A stretch of 64,000 nt of DNA from Paenibacillus sp. Marseille-Q4541 (GTDB lineage Bacteria > Bacillota > Bacilli > Paenibacillales > Paenibacillaceae). This document shows, piece after piece, positions 27,696 through 37,034 of the stretch. Location of the stretch: positions 310,001 through 374,000 of the forward strand of contig NZ_JAGXCY010000001.1 of assembly GCF_018310695.1 (NCBI RefSeq). Direction: 5' to 3'. The position numbers and the translations under genes are program-made. Each line of letters opens with the position of its first letter. Within the stretch, counting starts at the first letter, position 1. The notes beneath the pieces were generated by a model. That model ran no database searches. It saw nothing but the letters and a program-made list of their open reading frames with translations, and was not told the DNA's origin.

Positions 27696-28220
27696 ATGAG
27701 ACTGACTGGAAAAAAAGTAATTGCTCTCGTTGATGAAGAGTTCGAAGATTTGGAATTATGGTATCCTGTACATCGCGTGCGCGAAGAAGGTGCCGAAGTT
27801 CATTTGGCTGGAGAAATAAAAGATAAGACCTATGTAGGTAAGTACGGGGTCCCTGCCAAGGTAGACTATAGCTTTGACGAGCTGAATAGCAAGGACTATG
27901 ATGGAATCCTTGTTCCTGGTGGCTGGGCTCCGGACAAACTTCGCAGATACCCGAAAGTGATTTCGCTCGTTCAGGAAATGAACGCAGACCAGAAAATTAT
28001 CGGACAAATTTGTCATGCCGGCTGGGTATTGATATCCGCCAAGATTTTGCAAGGTGTTACAGTAACTTCAACCCCAGGTATTCGAGATGACATGGAAAAT
28101 GCTGGTGCAATATGGAAAGATGAAGCTGTCGTTACCGATGGACATATCGTCTCCGCACGCAGACCTCCAGATCTCCCCCCTTACGGAAAAGCATTCTGCG
28201 ATCTGCTAGCGGAAAAATAA
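27696..28220 (+). CDS. DJ-1/PfpI family protein (YfkM/general stress protein 18 type)
   Basis: 174 residues. PfpI blocks: VIALVDEEFEDLELWYPVHR, DYDGILVPGGWAPDKLRR, and the nucleophile elbow IGQICHAGWVLISA with Cys and His in place; TDGHIVSARRPPDLP near the end. Members act as cysteine peptidases, deglycases or chaperones; the activity here is not decided. Strong AAAGGAG site. Terminator follows. Confidence 0.9.
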   Translation: MRLTGKKVIALVDEEFEDLELWYPVHRVREEGAEVHLAGEIKDKTYVGKYGVPAKVDYSFDELNSKDYDGILVPGGWAPDKLRRYPKVISLVQEMNADQKIIGQICHAGWVLISAKILQGVTVTSTPGIRDDMENAGAIWKDEAVVTDGHIVSARRPPDLPPYGKAFCDLLAEK

Positions 28221-28270
28221 AAAAAGACTGATTTAACCGTAGCAAGCCACGGTTAAATCAGTCTTTTTTA
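28218..28270 (+). terminator. Bidirectional terminator between the PfpI gene and ptsI
   Basis: AAAAAAGACTGATTTAACCGT paired with ACGGTTAAATCAGTCTTTTTT; perfect 15-bp-plus stem with A/T runs. Confidence 0.95.
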
Positions 28271-28283
28271 TGAATTGGAATCA

Positions 28284-30026
28284 CTACGACAAGGTGGGAC
28301 CTTTCGAATGTTCTTTAATATAATCCTCCAGCTTCGCTTCTATCTCTTGGCTTCTTGACATCGACATACAAGCTTTTGCTATTTCTTTTGCATCCTTGGC
28401 AGCCGTATTCAGAAGCCGATGCTTAACTCGAAGCAGGGACTGGGGAGACATACTCAGATTGTGAATACCTAGCTCAATCCAGATCGGAACTGCTCGTTCA
28501 TCACCAGCCAGTTCTCCGCATACGCTGATTCCAATTCCGGCTGCATGTGCTGCCTCCGCAGTCATCTTAAGCATTCGCAGAATGGATGGATGGAACGGAT
28601 GGTATAAATGGGCAATCTGCTCATTCATTCGGTCTACAGCAAGCACATACTGCACAAGGTCATTGGTACCGATACTGAAGAAATCAACTTCCGCAGCAAG
28701 TAAATCTGCAATGACAGCTGCAGCAGGCACTTCGATCATGATACCTACCTCAATATCCTTGTCATAAGGTACTCCTAGCCGATCAAGATCTGCTTTTGCT
28801 TCCTTAAGTACTTGATTCGCTTCCCTCACTTCATCCAGCGATGAAATCATAGGATACATAATTTTGGCTTTACCATACACACTTGCTCTCAGGATCGCAG
28901 TTAACTGAGTTTTAAATAAATCTTTCAAGTCTAGGCTAATACGGATTGCACGGTATCCAAGGAAAGGGTTATCTTCCTCCGCGAGCGGAAAATAGTCAAG
29001 CTGTTTGTCTCCGCCAATATCGAGTGTCCGGATGACGACCGACTGCCCTCCTGCTCTCTCCACAACATGACGGTATACGTCAAATTGTTCCTCAACCGTT
29101 GGGAAGGTAGCCCGGTCCATGTATAAGAACTCGGTTCGAAATAATCCTACACCTTTTGCACCGTGACGAAGAGCCATTTCCAGTTCTTTCGTTGAGCTGA
29201 TATTAGCTGCAAGCTGCAGCAAAGTACCATCTTTCGTCACAGCATCAACCTCTGCCAGCACCTGAAGTTGTTCCTTTTTACGGAGTTGCTGATTCCGAAT
29301 GGCCGTGTATCTCTCCATCATCTTCTCGCTCGGATTTACATATACAGAACCTTCATCCCCGTTAATAATCAACGTATCTCCTGTTTGCACCGGGAGGTTC
29401 ACACTATTCTCAAGCCCCGATACCATCGGTATGCCGAGCGCCCTTGCCATAATGGCAGAATGAGAAGTCTTACCTCCAATCAGAGTCACGATCCCAAGTA
29501 CATACTTGGGATTAAGATGGGCAAGTTGAGAAGGAGATAGTTCTTTGGCAACTAGAATATAAGGTTTGGTATCAGACGGGAGCGTAATTTCGGGAGCTCC
29601 CAGCAAATGTTTTAACAAGCGGTTTCCTACATCCTTAATATCCAGCGCGCGTTCTTTCATATATTCATCATCAAGTAAATCAAACATCGTCACAAAATGA
29701 TCAATTGCTTCTTTGACCGCAACTTCAGCGGCCTTATACTGACGCTCAATAATCCCCTGGATTTCGTTCATGAACACAGGGTCTTCAAGTATCGCCAAAT
29801 GTGCATCAAAAATGCTGGATTCTTCTGGGCCAACTACTTCATTAAACTCCTGTTTAATCGTTTCAATCTCATCACGGGAAGTTTTAATGCCTTCGTACAG
29901 CCGCTCAAATTCCTTGGCCAGGTCAACGACGTCCATTTTTTGGTCTGGTAAATCCCACTCCCAGCTGGGAAGGACAAATGCCTTGCCTATAGCGACGCCT
30001 GCCGCTCCTGAGATGCCTTGTATCAT
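28284..30026 (-). CDS. ptsI: PTS enzyme I (phosphoenolpyruvate-protein phosphotransferase)
   Basis: 580 residues. The phosphohistidine loop IGGKTSHSAIMARALGIP places the active His at residue 189. The PEP-binding barrel follows, with GLFRTEFLYMDR, IRTLDIGGDKQL, FLGYRAIRISL and FSIGTNDLVQYVLAVDR and the catalytic cysteine in ISVCGELAGD. It passes phosphate from PEP to HPr. The gene overlaps the end of ptsG by 4 bp (order ptsG-ptsI). No ptsH lies between them, unlike Bacillus; the HPr-like gene at 12.6 kb cannot replace it because it lacks the histidine. Confidence 0.97.
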   Translation of the reverse strand: MIQGISGAAGVAIGKAFVLPSWEWDLPDQKMDVVDLAKEFERLYEGIKTSRDEIETIKQEFNEVVGPEESSIFDAHLAILEDPVFMNEIQGIIERQYKAAEVAVKEAIDHFVTMFDLLDDEYMKERALDIKDVGNRLLKHLLGAPEITLPSDTKPYILVAKELSPSQLAHLNPKYVLGIVTLIGGKTSHSAIMARALGIPMVSGLENSVNLPVQTGDTLIINGDEGSVYVNPSEKMMERYTAIRNQQLRKKEQLQVLAEVDAVTKDGTLLQLAANISSTKELEMALRHGAKGVGLFRTEFLYMDRATFPTVEEQFDVYRHVVERAGGQSVVIRTLDIGGDKQLDYFPLAEEDNPFLGYRAIRISLDLKDLFKTQLTAILRASVYGKAKIMYPMISSLDEVREANQVLKEAKADLDRLGVPYDKDIEVGIMIEVPAAAVIADLLAAEVDFFSIGTNDLVQYVLAVDRMNEQIAHLYHPFHPSILRMLKMTAEAAHAAGIGISVCGELAGDERAVPIWIELGIHNLSMSPQSLLRVKHRLLNTAAKDAKEIAKACMSMSRSQEIEAKLEDYIKEHSKGPTLS

Positions 30027-31909
30027 GCTTCTACCCCTCCAACATTCCTATCTTCATATAGTACAACAGACATAACCGATGCCTGGCCTTTTCTAACTTG
30101 CTTGAATGGAGCATAACTCCATGATTTCACTCGGTCAGGATTCGTAATTACCATTGGTGTTACTAAGGAAGGAGCTTCCCTCTGCAGCCCGGCATGATCA
30201 AATTTAATCATAAGTTGACCCGGTTCTACCGTATCGCCTTCTTTTACAACGGCTTCAAAGTGACCTTTGAGCTGCGAAGTATCAATCCCAATATGGAGCA
30301 GTACTTCGAGTCCTTCTGGTGTTTGAATTCCAATCGCATGCATCGTCGGATAGAGATGCATAATGGTGCCGTAAACAGGTGAAAGAAGTTCTCCATTTTC
30401 CGGTATAAAGGCTACGCCATCCCCTACAAGCTTTCCGGCAAAAATTTTGTCCGGCACGTCCTCGATTGGCAGCATTTTGCCCTGAACGGGTGCACTGAAT
30501 AAAACTTGTGGCAAATCTCGTTCTAGCAGTTTGGCAATTTCTTCACGTATGAGCTCAGAATAGGTACCAAACACAACCTGTACATTTCCGCCTCCTAGCT
30601 TGATCAGACCAGCTGAACCAAGTGCCTTCATAGCACTCACATCAATCAGACGATCATTATGAACGGTAAGCCGGAGTCTAGTAATACAAGCCTCTACTTG
30701 AACAATATTTCTTTTTCCGCCTAGTGCCTCTAGAATCAGCGGGGCCTGATAAGGTATACTGCCAACCCAATCTTCGAGCACCGATCCTTCCTCACGTCCT
30801 GGAGTAGGGATCCGGAAGGTACGGATCGCCCAGCGAAATAAATAATAATAAATTAATCCGTATAAAATCCCAATCGGAATAAGTAACAGACCATTTTCAG
30901 ATAAATGAAAGTTCAATATGTAGTCAATGGCTCCTGCCGAATAAGAGAATCCATGACGTATTTCAAGTAAATAACTGATCCAAAGGGCGAGACCTGACAT
31001 GACTGCATGAACAATAAACAAATAAGGCGCCGCAAATAAAAAAGCAAACTCGATCTGCTCTGAAACACCTGTCAAAAAACAAACCAGTGCCGAGGTCATA
31101 AACGTTTTCTTTACTTTTGGCTTCAAATCTTCCCTAGCTTCCTGAATAATAGCAAGCGCAATAGCCGGAATGGCAAACATCATAATAGGGAACAGTCCAG
31201 ACATGAAATAACCTGCTGTTGGATCCCCTGCAAAGAAGCGAGGCAAGTCCCCGGTAACAACCTGTCCGTCTACTGTCTCATAGGAGCCAAGCTGGAACCA
31301 GAAAACGTTATTCAGCAGATGATGGAGTCCAAACGCAACAAGAACCCGGTACAAAATTCCATACAAAAAAAGTCCGAATCCCCCAAGCTGATATTCCATT
31401 GAAGCAATCAAATCCAGCAAATATTGTATCATCGGAGCAATTCCAAGCATCACGCAGGAAAATAATGCTGCAATTAGTCCTACAATCAGCAAAACAAAAC
31501 GCGAACCCCCAAAGAATTGTAAAATCTCAGGAAGTCGTATACTTTTAAATCGATTATGAGTAATCCCGGCGATCGCACCAAGAATTATACCGATAAGTGA
31601 TGCAGGTTGAACCAATCCGTTTCCGAAGTGACTTACCACCTGGTCGTAGATAATCATCCCAGACAGGGCAGCAAGACCTGCTTGGCCGGCCTGATTGGAT
31701 AAACCAAGCGCCACACCAACCGCAAATAAATACGGTAAAAAATAAAACAGGCTTTGACCTGCTACCGTAGCGATTCCGCTTACACTTTCAAATCCCCAAG
31801 AACTCCATGGCAAACTGCCTACACTCAGCAAAATAGCTGCTGCAGGTAATACCATCGTGGGGAGCATGACAGCTCTACCGAGCTGTTGCAAGGAACCGAG
31901 CCAATTCAT
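30023..31909 (-). CDS. ptsG: PTS glucose-family enzyme IICBA
   Basis: 628 residues in C-B-A order. EIIC spans about 1-365, with many membrane segments and the pore motif FGLHHLLNNVFW. EIIB follows with its phosphocysteine at residue 408 (VEACITRLRLTV). EIIA ends the protein (SPVYGTIMHLYPTMHAIGIQ with His524, LLHIGIDTSQLKG with His539). It imports and phosphorylates glucose or a related sugar such as N-acetylglucosamine. Start ATG 31909 with AAAGGAGAGGG. It forms an operon with ptsI. No GlcT-type antiterminator hairpin is evident in its short leader. Confidence 0.94.
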   Translation of the reverse strand: MNWLGSLQQLGRAVMLPTMVLPAAAILLSVGSLPWSSWGFESVSGIATVAGQSLFYFLPYLFAVGVALGLSNQAGQAGLAALSGMIIYDQVVSHFGNGLVQPASLIGIILGAIAGITHNRFKSIRLPEILQFFGGSRFVLLIVGLIAALFSCVMLGIAPMIQYLLDLIASMEYQLGGFGLFLYGILYRVLVAFGLHHLLNNVFWFQLGSYETVDGQVVTGDLPRFFAGDPTAGYFMSGLFPIMMFAIPAIALAIIQEAREDLKPKVKKTFMTSALVCFLTGVSEQIEFAFLFAAPYLFIVHAVMSGLALWISYLLEIRHGFSYSAGAIDYILNFHLSENGLLLIPIGILYGLIYYYLFRWAIRTFRIPTPGREEGSVLEDWVGSIPYQAPLILEALGGKRNIVQVEACITRLRLTVHNDRLIDVSAMKALGSAGLIKLGGGNVQVVFGTYSELIREEIAKLLERDLPQVLFSAPVQGKMLPIEDVPDKIFAGKLVGDGVAFIPENGELLSPVYGTIMHLYPTMHAIGIQTPEGLEVLLHIGIDTSQLKGHFEAVVKEGDTVEPGQLMIKFDHAGLQREAPSLVTPMVITNPDRVKSWSYAPFKQVRKGQASVMSVVLYEDRNVGGVEA

Positions 31910-31933
31910 GGCACCCTCTCCTTTCTAATCTAG

Positions 31934-31962
31934 ATGGTAAGCGTTCCATGTCCTTTTGTCAA
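31934..31962 (-). promoter_or_regulatory. Likely SigA promoter of ptsG-ptsI
   Basis: Minus strand TTGACA (31962-31957), 17-bp spacer, TACCAT (31939-31934), 24 bp before ptsG. The spacer/-10 contains ATGG-N8-CCAT, which resembles but does not fit the cre consensus. Confidence 0.55.
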
Positions 31963-31991
31963 AATGAATCCACTATTGCTTTTGTGTCAGC

Positions 31992-32017
31992 AAAAAGACC
32001 CCTCCGTAAAGGGGTCT
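31992..32017 (-). terminator. Terminator after the CoA-binding gene
   Basis: AGACCCCT/AGGGGTCT stem, 6-nt loop, followed by T5 on the minus strand. Confidence 0.85.
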
Positions 32018-32029
32018 CTATTCAATCAT

Positions 32030-32458
32030 TTACCTTTGCTCTTTGCCCAGCAAAATGGAATCCTCAACCTTGATACAACGGTCCATAATGACGGTCATTC
32101 CGTGTTCTGCACCAATCTGAGCAGCTTCTTCACTGACTACACCGAGCTGTAACCATAACACTTTTGCGTTGATCTCAGCTGCCTCTTTTGCCACCTCAGC
32201 ACAGTACTCACTACGCCGGAAGACATTAACGATATCCACAGGTTCGGGAATATCTGCGAGTTTTGCATAACATTTTTCTCCGAGAATTTCATCTGCACTA
32301 GGATTAACCGGAATAATTCGATAGCCCCGGCTTTGCATTGCCTGTGAGACCATATAAGAAGTACGATCTGGCTTGTCAGACAAGCCCACAACAGCAATAT
32401 TCCCAGCAGAACGAAGAAGTTCTTTGATTTCATCACGAGATGGATTTTCAAATGCCAT
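32030..32458 (-). CDS. CoA-binding domain protein (YccU type)
   Basis: About 142 residues forming one CoA-binding Rossmann fold: NIAVVGLSDKPDRTSYMVSQ with the nucleotide loop, YRIIPVNPSADEILGEKCY and VDIVNVFRRSEYCAEVAKEA, then VLWLQLGVVSEEAA. Single-domain members bind CoA but have no known enzyme activity. ATG 32458 fits the AGAAAGG site better than the upstream GTG 32470. It follows aroA by 25 bp and is probably in the same transcript. Confidence 0.88.
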   Translation of the reverse strand: MAFENPSRDEIKELLRSAGNIAVVGLSDKPDRTSYMVSQAMQSRGYRIIPVNPSADEILGEKCYAKLADIPEPVDIVNVFRRSEYCAEVAKEAAEINAKVLWLQLGVVSEEAAQIGAEHGMTVIMDRCIKVEDSILLGKEQR

Positions 32459-32483
32459 ATTTATCAGCACCTTTCTACCTTTA

Positions 32484-33773
32484 CTATACCCATTCTACGT
32501 TTGCGCCAAGCGCCTGTAAATGATCGAAATACCCAGGATAGGATTTGGCCACGTGATGAGCATCCTTGATACGTAGCGGCTTTTGTGCACGCAGACCTAC
32601 AACTGTCAGCGCCATGATGACACGATGATCATAATGTGCATTGATCTCCACGCCACCTTCAACCCCTTCAGGCCGGCCGTGTACAATAATTTCCGCCTGC
32701 TTTTCTTCCACTCTCGCTCCTGCTTTGGAGAGCTCATTCAAATAATCTGTGATTCGATCACATTCTTTATACCTTAAATTCTCCACATTATAGAAACGAG
32801 AAGTTCCTTCTGCAAAAACAGCTGCGGCAACCATCGCAAGTACCGCATCTGTTGCTACGTCTCCATCAAATTCGACAGCAGACAGTTTTCCGTTCCCTTT
32901 CACATGAACGATATTATCTTTATGCGTCAAAGGTACATTCATCATCTGTAAAACATCGACAATAGCGCGTTCGCCCTGTTTGCTTTTCTCCATCAGTCTT
33001 GTAACGGCCACATCCGACTCCGTTACCGCAGCTGCAGCCAGAATCGCTGCAGAACCGGGATAGTCCCCTTGCACTGTATAATGTGCTGCTGCATATTTTT
33101 GAGAACCTGGAACCTGGAATGACATATAGTCATCACTTGCATGAATGACAATACCAGCTTGCTCCAATACTTCGAGCGTTTGTCCGATAACGACTTTTGA
33201 TTTGAGATCGTTCAGTACTTCAATCGTGCTATCCTGAGGAAGAAGTGGTGTCAGGAAGAGCAGCGCACTCAGATACTGGGAACTTACCGAACCAGATACC
33301 CGGATGACTCCACCTTGCGGTTTGCCACCCCGAATCGTGATTGGCAGTCTGCCGTCCTGGTGATCTACTTCTACGCCAAGCTGCTCTAGCGCATCAATTA
33401 AATCTTGATGCGGTCTTTTACCAAGAGATTCAGGGTATGTATTGACGAATGTGATCTCTTCTCCAAGTGCTGCAATCCCCATCAAAAATCGCAGGACGGC
33501 TCCCGCATTCCCTACATCCAGTTTTCCATGAGGACGAGGAGTAGAACCAAATCCGGTAATGGTTATTTTCTCTTCATCTTCTACAAGTACTGCTCCTAGA
33601 TCTTGGATACAGCGGCGCATTGCATCGCTATCTTCACTGTGAGCAGGATAATAAATTGTGCTTGTCCCCTCTGCCAATGCAGCAACAAGCAAATAACGCG
33701 TTGTATAGTTTTTGGAAGATAGGGCATCAATTGTGCCAGTTAAGGAAGGGGTGTTATTTACGATAACGTCCAT
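32484..33773 (-). CDS. aroA: 3-phosphoshikimate 1-carboxyvinyltransferase (EPSP synthase)
   Basis: 429 residues, full length. Motifs: SLTGTIDALSSKNYTTRYLL, LDVGNAGAVLRFLMG, SSQYLSALLFL, GDYPGSAAILAAAAV, RYKECDRITDYLNELSKAG and HYDHRVIMALTVVGL. It joins shikimate-3-phosphate and PEP in chorismate synthesis. The sequence has GNAGAVLRF rather than the class I GNAGTAMRP, so it belongs outside the glyphosate-sensitive class I group (inference). aroK lies nearby at 34.3 kb. Confidence 0.95.
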   Translation of the reverse strand: MDVIVNNTPSLTGTIDALSSKNYTTRYLLVAALAEGTSTIYYPAHSEDSDAMRRCIQDLGAVLVEDEEKITITGFGSTPRPHGKLDVGNAGAVLRFLMGIAALGEEITFVNTYPESLGKRPHQDLIDALEQLGVEVDHQDGRLPITIRGGKPQGGVIRVSGSVSSQYLSALLFLTPLLPQDSTIEVLNDLKSKVVIGQTLEVLEQAGIVIHASDDYMSFQVPGSQKYAAAHYTVQGDYPGSAAILAAAAVTESDVAVTRLMEKSKQGERAIVDVLQMMNVPLTHKDNIVHVKGNGKLSAVEFDGDVATDAVLAMVAAAVFAEGTSRFYNVENLRYKECDRITDYLNELSKAGARVEEKQAEIIVHGRPEGVEGGVEINAHYDHRVIMALTVVGLRAQKPLRIKDAHHVAKSYPGYFDHLQALGANVEWV

Positions 33774-33843
33774 AATAATGACTCCTTTTTATATAAAATC
33801 AGTTACGCTTTGTACACGATACAAAATATCTTTTATACTCAAA

Positions 33844-33873
33844 TTGACAGGCTCCTCTTCCCTTCGGTATCAT
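33844..33873 (+). promoter_or_regulatory. Likely SigA promoter of the rhodanese gene
   Basis: TTGACA (33844-33849), 18-bp spacer, TATCAT (33868-33873), 75 bp before the start codon. Confidence 0.6.
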
Positions 33874-33948
33874 GGAATAGTTATCCGTAAGAACGTGCCC
33901 ATGAGGATCACAGAGATAAATATCTAAAGATAGAAAAGAGGAATATCC

Positions 33949-34248
33949 ATGAATCAGGTACCTGAGATTACGCCTGCTGAGCTCAAAGCTCGTCTACAGT
34001 CAGGTGAAGTTATTCAATTGATTGATGTCCGTGAAGATGAGGAAGTCGCTGCTGGAATGATTCCAGGTGCTAAACATATTCCACTTGGACAAATTCCTAA
34101 TCGTCTTGATGAGATCGAAAAAACAGAGGAAACCATCTTCATTTGCCGTAGTGGTTATCGCAGTGAGAGAGCTTGTGAATATCTCACAGACCTTGGATAT
34201 CCAGGATGCGTAAACCTAGTCGGCGGAATGATAGCTTGGTCCGAATAA
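33949..34248 (+). CDS. Rhodanese-like sulfurtransferase, single domain
   Basis: 99 residues. Rhodanese signatures: LIDVREDEEVAAGMIPGA near the start and the active-site loop IFICRSGYRSERACEYL, with the persulfide cysteine of CRSGYR. It transfers sulfane sulfur in the cytoplasm (YqhL-like in size). ATG 33949 has GAGGAATATCC upstream. A strong terminator follows. Confidence 0.93.
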   Translation: MNQVPEITPAELKARLQSGEVIQLIDVREDEEVAAGMIPGAKHIPLGQIPNRLDEIEKTEETIFICRSGYRSERACEYLTDLGYPGCVNLVGGMIAWSE

Positions 34249-34260
34249 TCGAAGACGTAA

Positions 34261-34293
34261 GGGGCAGGCAAAGCCTGCCCCCTTTTTCTTTTT
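34261..34293 (+). terminator. Terminator of the rhodanese gene
   Basis: GGGGCAGGC/GCCTGCCCC, 3-nt loop, then CTTTTTCTTTTT. Confidence 0.95.
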
Positions 34294-34330
34294 AACATCA
34301 TACTACAATGTATCTTAAAAGCACAACAGC

Positions 34331-34843
34331 TTAGACGCGGTAAAGCGTTAAAATATGACTAACAACCTCTTCCGGACTCAAATCCGAAGTATCGATCGAT
34401 ACATGTGCAAAAGAATAGGCATCTCTACGTTCTTCCATAATTTTCTTGACTCGCTCTTCGATATTTCCTGCAAGCAGTGGTCTATCATCACTAGATGAAA
34501 CACGGGAAATAATTGCTTCTGGACTTGCTGTCAGGGATACAACCCAGCCTGTATTCTTCATCATCTCACGATTCGATGGACGAAGTACAGAGCCACCCCC
34601 GGTGGATACCACTTGAGAAGATCCTTCAAGAATTCTGCATAACGTCTTACTCTCTACCTCACGGAAATAATCTTCTCCTTTTTCTTGGAATAAGACAGGG
34701 ATAGGACAACCTTCTTTTGCCTCTACATCAGTATCGATATCAATTAATGTGTAACCCAGTTCTTGCGCCAGCAATGTGGATACTGTTGTCTTGCCTGTGC
34801 CCATCATTCCAACGAGAATGATATTATCAGCTTTCCTGCTCAC
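34331..34843 (-). CDS. aroK: Shikimate kinase
   Basis: 170 residues. P-loop GMMGTGKTTVSTLLA at about 13-27, shikimate contacts in IDIDTDVEAKEG and YFREVESKTL, VSTGGGSVLR, and lid arginine in SSSDDRPLLAG. It makes shikimate-3-phosphate, the substrate of the aroA product encoded 0.6 kb away. Single gene. Confidence 0.95.
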   Translation of the reverse strand: MSRKADNIILVGMMGTGKTTVSTLLAQELGYTLIDIDTDVEAKEGCPIPVLFQEKGEDYFREVESKTLCRILEGSSQVVSTGGGSVLRPSNREMMKNTGWVVSLTASPEAIISRVSSSDDRPLLAGNIEERVKKIMEERRDAYSFAHVSIDTSDLSPEEVVSHILTLYRV

Positions 34844-35003
34844 TGCCTCTCCACCCCTTCATCCTAGACCCAATTAGTCCGATTCCTTTTATTCTTCTAA
34901 ACATAACACAGAAAAAAAGATCCGCCAAGAAGTCATATCAGGACATCCTTTCACGTATGGATGATAGAGATGAAAAGTAGAGATACCTGTGAGGAGTGTA
35001 AAT

Positions 35004-35348
35004 ATGATGGATGATTTGACTTGTCTTCCCGTACTGGACCAACCAGTAGTTCCTAGTAGAATTACTCGAATCTTTGAACCAGGCTATGTAATATGCCGAG
35101 ATGATGTACTGCTAGTACTGCATTATGTACAACAAAAAGTGGCTTTGGAGGATCCACTGATCATGAATCTTCCAAAGCCACGTCTCATTACCAATTTTCA
35201 ATACTTCAGTGAAGCTGCCATGCTGCTTTTGGGTGAACGCACAGCTACCCATTCCACGCAGGAAAGATTAAAAACCTGTCTACACGAGGCAATCTATGGC
35301 CTCCGCGGAGAGATGCAACATGAAGTCACAAATTATAGCGTATCTTAA
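35004..35348 (+). CDS. Hypothetical protein, about 114 aa
   Basis: ATG 35004 follows GAGGAG at good distance. The protein is soluble, with no recognised family: hydrophobic strand RIFEPGYVICRDDVLLVLHYVQQ, then a proline-linked LPKPRLITNFQYFSEAAMLLL and a C-terminal helix. It is convergent with gndA, with only 6 bp between the stop codons and no visible terminator between them, so transcripts probably overlap. Confidence 0.6.
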   Translation: MMDDLTCLPVLDQPVVPSRITRIFEPGYVICRDDVLLVLHYVQQKVALEDPLIMNLPKPRLITNFQYFSEAAMLLLGERTATHSTQERLKTCLHEAIYGLRGEMQHEVTNYSVS

Positions 35349-35354
35349 ACCGTC

Positions 35355-36779
35355 TTATTTATCCATCCAGTTGTGGTGGAATGTACCTTCTTTGTCCACA
35401 CGTTTGAACGTATGCGCACCGAAGTAGTCACGCTGAGCCTGAAGCAAGTTCGCAGGAAGACGTTCCGTACGGTAGCTGTCATAGTAGGAAATCGCACTGG
35501 AGAAACCAGGTACCGGAATTCCATTCTCAACAGCAACGGAAATCACCTTACGCCATGCATCTTGGTAGGATTCTACTACATTTTTGAAGTATGGATCAAG
35601 AAGCAAGTTTTTCAGTTCTGCATCTTTGTCATATGCATCTTTGATGTTTTGCAGGAATTGGGAACGAATGATGCATCCACCGCGGAAGATCATTGCAATG
35701 TTACCGTATTTCAAATTCCAGCCGTACTCGTCTGAAGCAGCACGCATTTGTGCAAAACCTTGAGCATAAGAAACGATTTTACTTGCAAACAATGCTTTGC
35801 GTACATTCTCGATAAACTCTTGTTTGTCACCAGAGAATGGCTCTGTTTTCGGGCCGCTAAGCACTTTGCTAGCTGCAATACGCTCTTCTTTCATGGCAGA
35901 AAGGAAACGGGAGAATACCGATTCGGTAATCATAGACAATGGCACACCAAGATCCAATGCGCTTTGGCTCGTCCATTTTCCTGTACCTTTTTGTCCTGCT
36001 GCATCCATGATAACATCTACCATTGGTTTGCCTGTTTCTTCATCATATTTGGAGAAGATATCAGCAGTAATTTCAATCAAGTAACTATCAAGCTCGCCTT
36101 TGTTCCACTCAGAGAAAATTTGATGGAACTCTTCTGCAGTAAGACCAAGTACGTCTTTCAGCAAGTGGTATGCTTCACCAATTAGCTGCATATCTCCGTA
36201 TTCGATACCGTTGTGTACCATTTTTACATAATGTCCAGCACCATCTGGACCGATATATGTTGTGCAAGGCTCTCCATTAACTTGAGCCGCAATAGAAGTT
36301 AAGATTGGTTTTACCAGTTCATAAGCACTTTCCTGTCCGCCTGGCATAATGGATGGACCTTTCAGTGCGCCTTCTTCACCACCGGAAACACCTGCGCCGA
36401 TGAAACGGAAACCTTGCTCTTCCAGTTCCTTGCTGCGACGAACGGTATCAGGGAAGTAAGCATTACCACCATCAATGATGATGTCTCCTTTATCCAAATG
36501 AGGAACAAGCTGCTGAATCGTCGCGTCTGTCGCTGGTCCTGCTTGAACCATGATCAGAATTTTACGAGGAGATTCAAGGGATTCTACAAACTCTTCAATA
36601 GAGAAAGTCCCTTGCAAATTTTTACCCTCTGCTTCTTTCAGAAGGTCATGCGTTTTCTCCGGAGAACGGTTAAACACAGACACCGTAAACCCCTTGCTTT
36701 CGATATTCAGGGCTAAGTTTTTGCCCATTACAGCTAGGCCAATAACACCAATTTGTTGTTTCGCCAATATGTTCTCCAT
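35355..36779 (-). CDS. gndA: 6-phosphogluconate dehydrogenase, decarboxylating
   Basis: 474 residues. Rossmann start [25 protein letters not shown] (NADP-type arginine), [21 protein letters not shown], catalytic [19 protein letters not shown], and the C-terminal [19 protein letters not shown]. It converts 6-phosphogluconate to ribulose-5-phosphate with NADPH production in the oxidative pentose phosphate pathway. Complete; single gene. No terminator seen in the 6-bp convergent gap. Confidence 0.97.
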   Translation of the reverse strand: MENILAKQQIGVIGLAVMGKNLALNIESKGFTVSVFNRSPEKTHDLLKEAEGKNLQGTFSIEEFVESLESPRKILIMVQAGPATDATIQQLVPHLDKGDIIIDGGNAYFPDTVRRSKELEEQGFRFIGAGVSGGEEGALKGPSIMPGGQESAYELVKPILTSIAAQVNGEPCTTYIGPDGAGHYVKMVHNGIEYGDMQLIGEAYHLLKDVLGLTAEEFHQIFSEWNKGELDSYLIEITADIFSKYDEETGKPMVDVIMDAAGQKGTGKWTSQSALDLGVPLSMITESVFSRFLSAMKEERIAASKVLSGPKTEPFSGDKQEFIENVRKALFASKIVSYAQGFAQMRAASDEYGWNLKYGNIAMIFRGGCIIRSQFLQNIKDAYDKDAELKNLLLDPYFKNVVESYQDAWRKVISVAVENGIPVPGFSSAISYYDSYRTERLPANLLQAQRDYFGAHTFKRVDKEGTFHHNWMDK

Positions 36780-36966
36780 CCTTTGCTACGTTATTTTTTG
36801 CCTAATCTTTTGTTACTAGAGCCGTCCAATTAAGGTACTTGTCCACAAGTAGACAATACAAAGCATTCCTTAATATATGTAAGCAAAAGAAGGACGCCCT
36901 AACATTAATCCTATTCTAACGCTTTTGCTATTGGAAGTGAACCCCTGCAGAAGTGTAAACAAGGAT

Positions 36967-36990
36967 AAAACACCTCTTTTCATGAGGTGT
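36967..36990 (-). terminator. Terminator of the 37035-37634 gene
   Basis: ACACCTC/GAGGTGT stem, 7-nt loop, followed by TTTTATCC on the minus strand. The remaining 36.78-36.97 kb upstream of gndA shows no gene. Confidence 0.7.
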
Positions 36991-37034
36991 TCATCAAATA
37001 CTCATATAAAATATAGTATGGTTCTCTTCGCCAT

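Noticed and set aside
31933-31948. Palindrome-like ATGG-N8-CCAT over the ptsG promoter considered as cre
   Set aside because: The central CG is off by one from the cre consensus and three consensus positions fail; kept only as part of the promoter note.
31910-31960. GlcT-type antiterminator (RAT) before ptsG
   Set aside because: The leader is only about 25 nt and has no terminator hairpin to be overridden.
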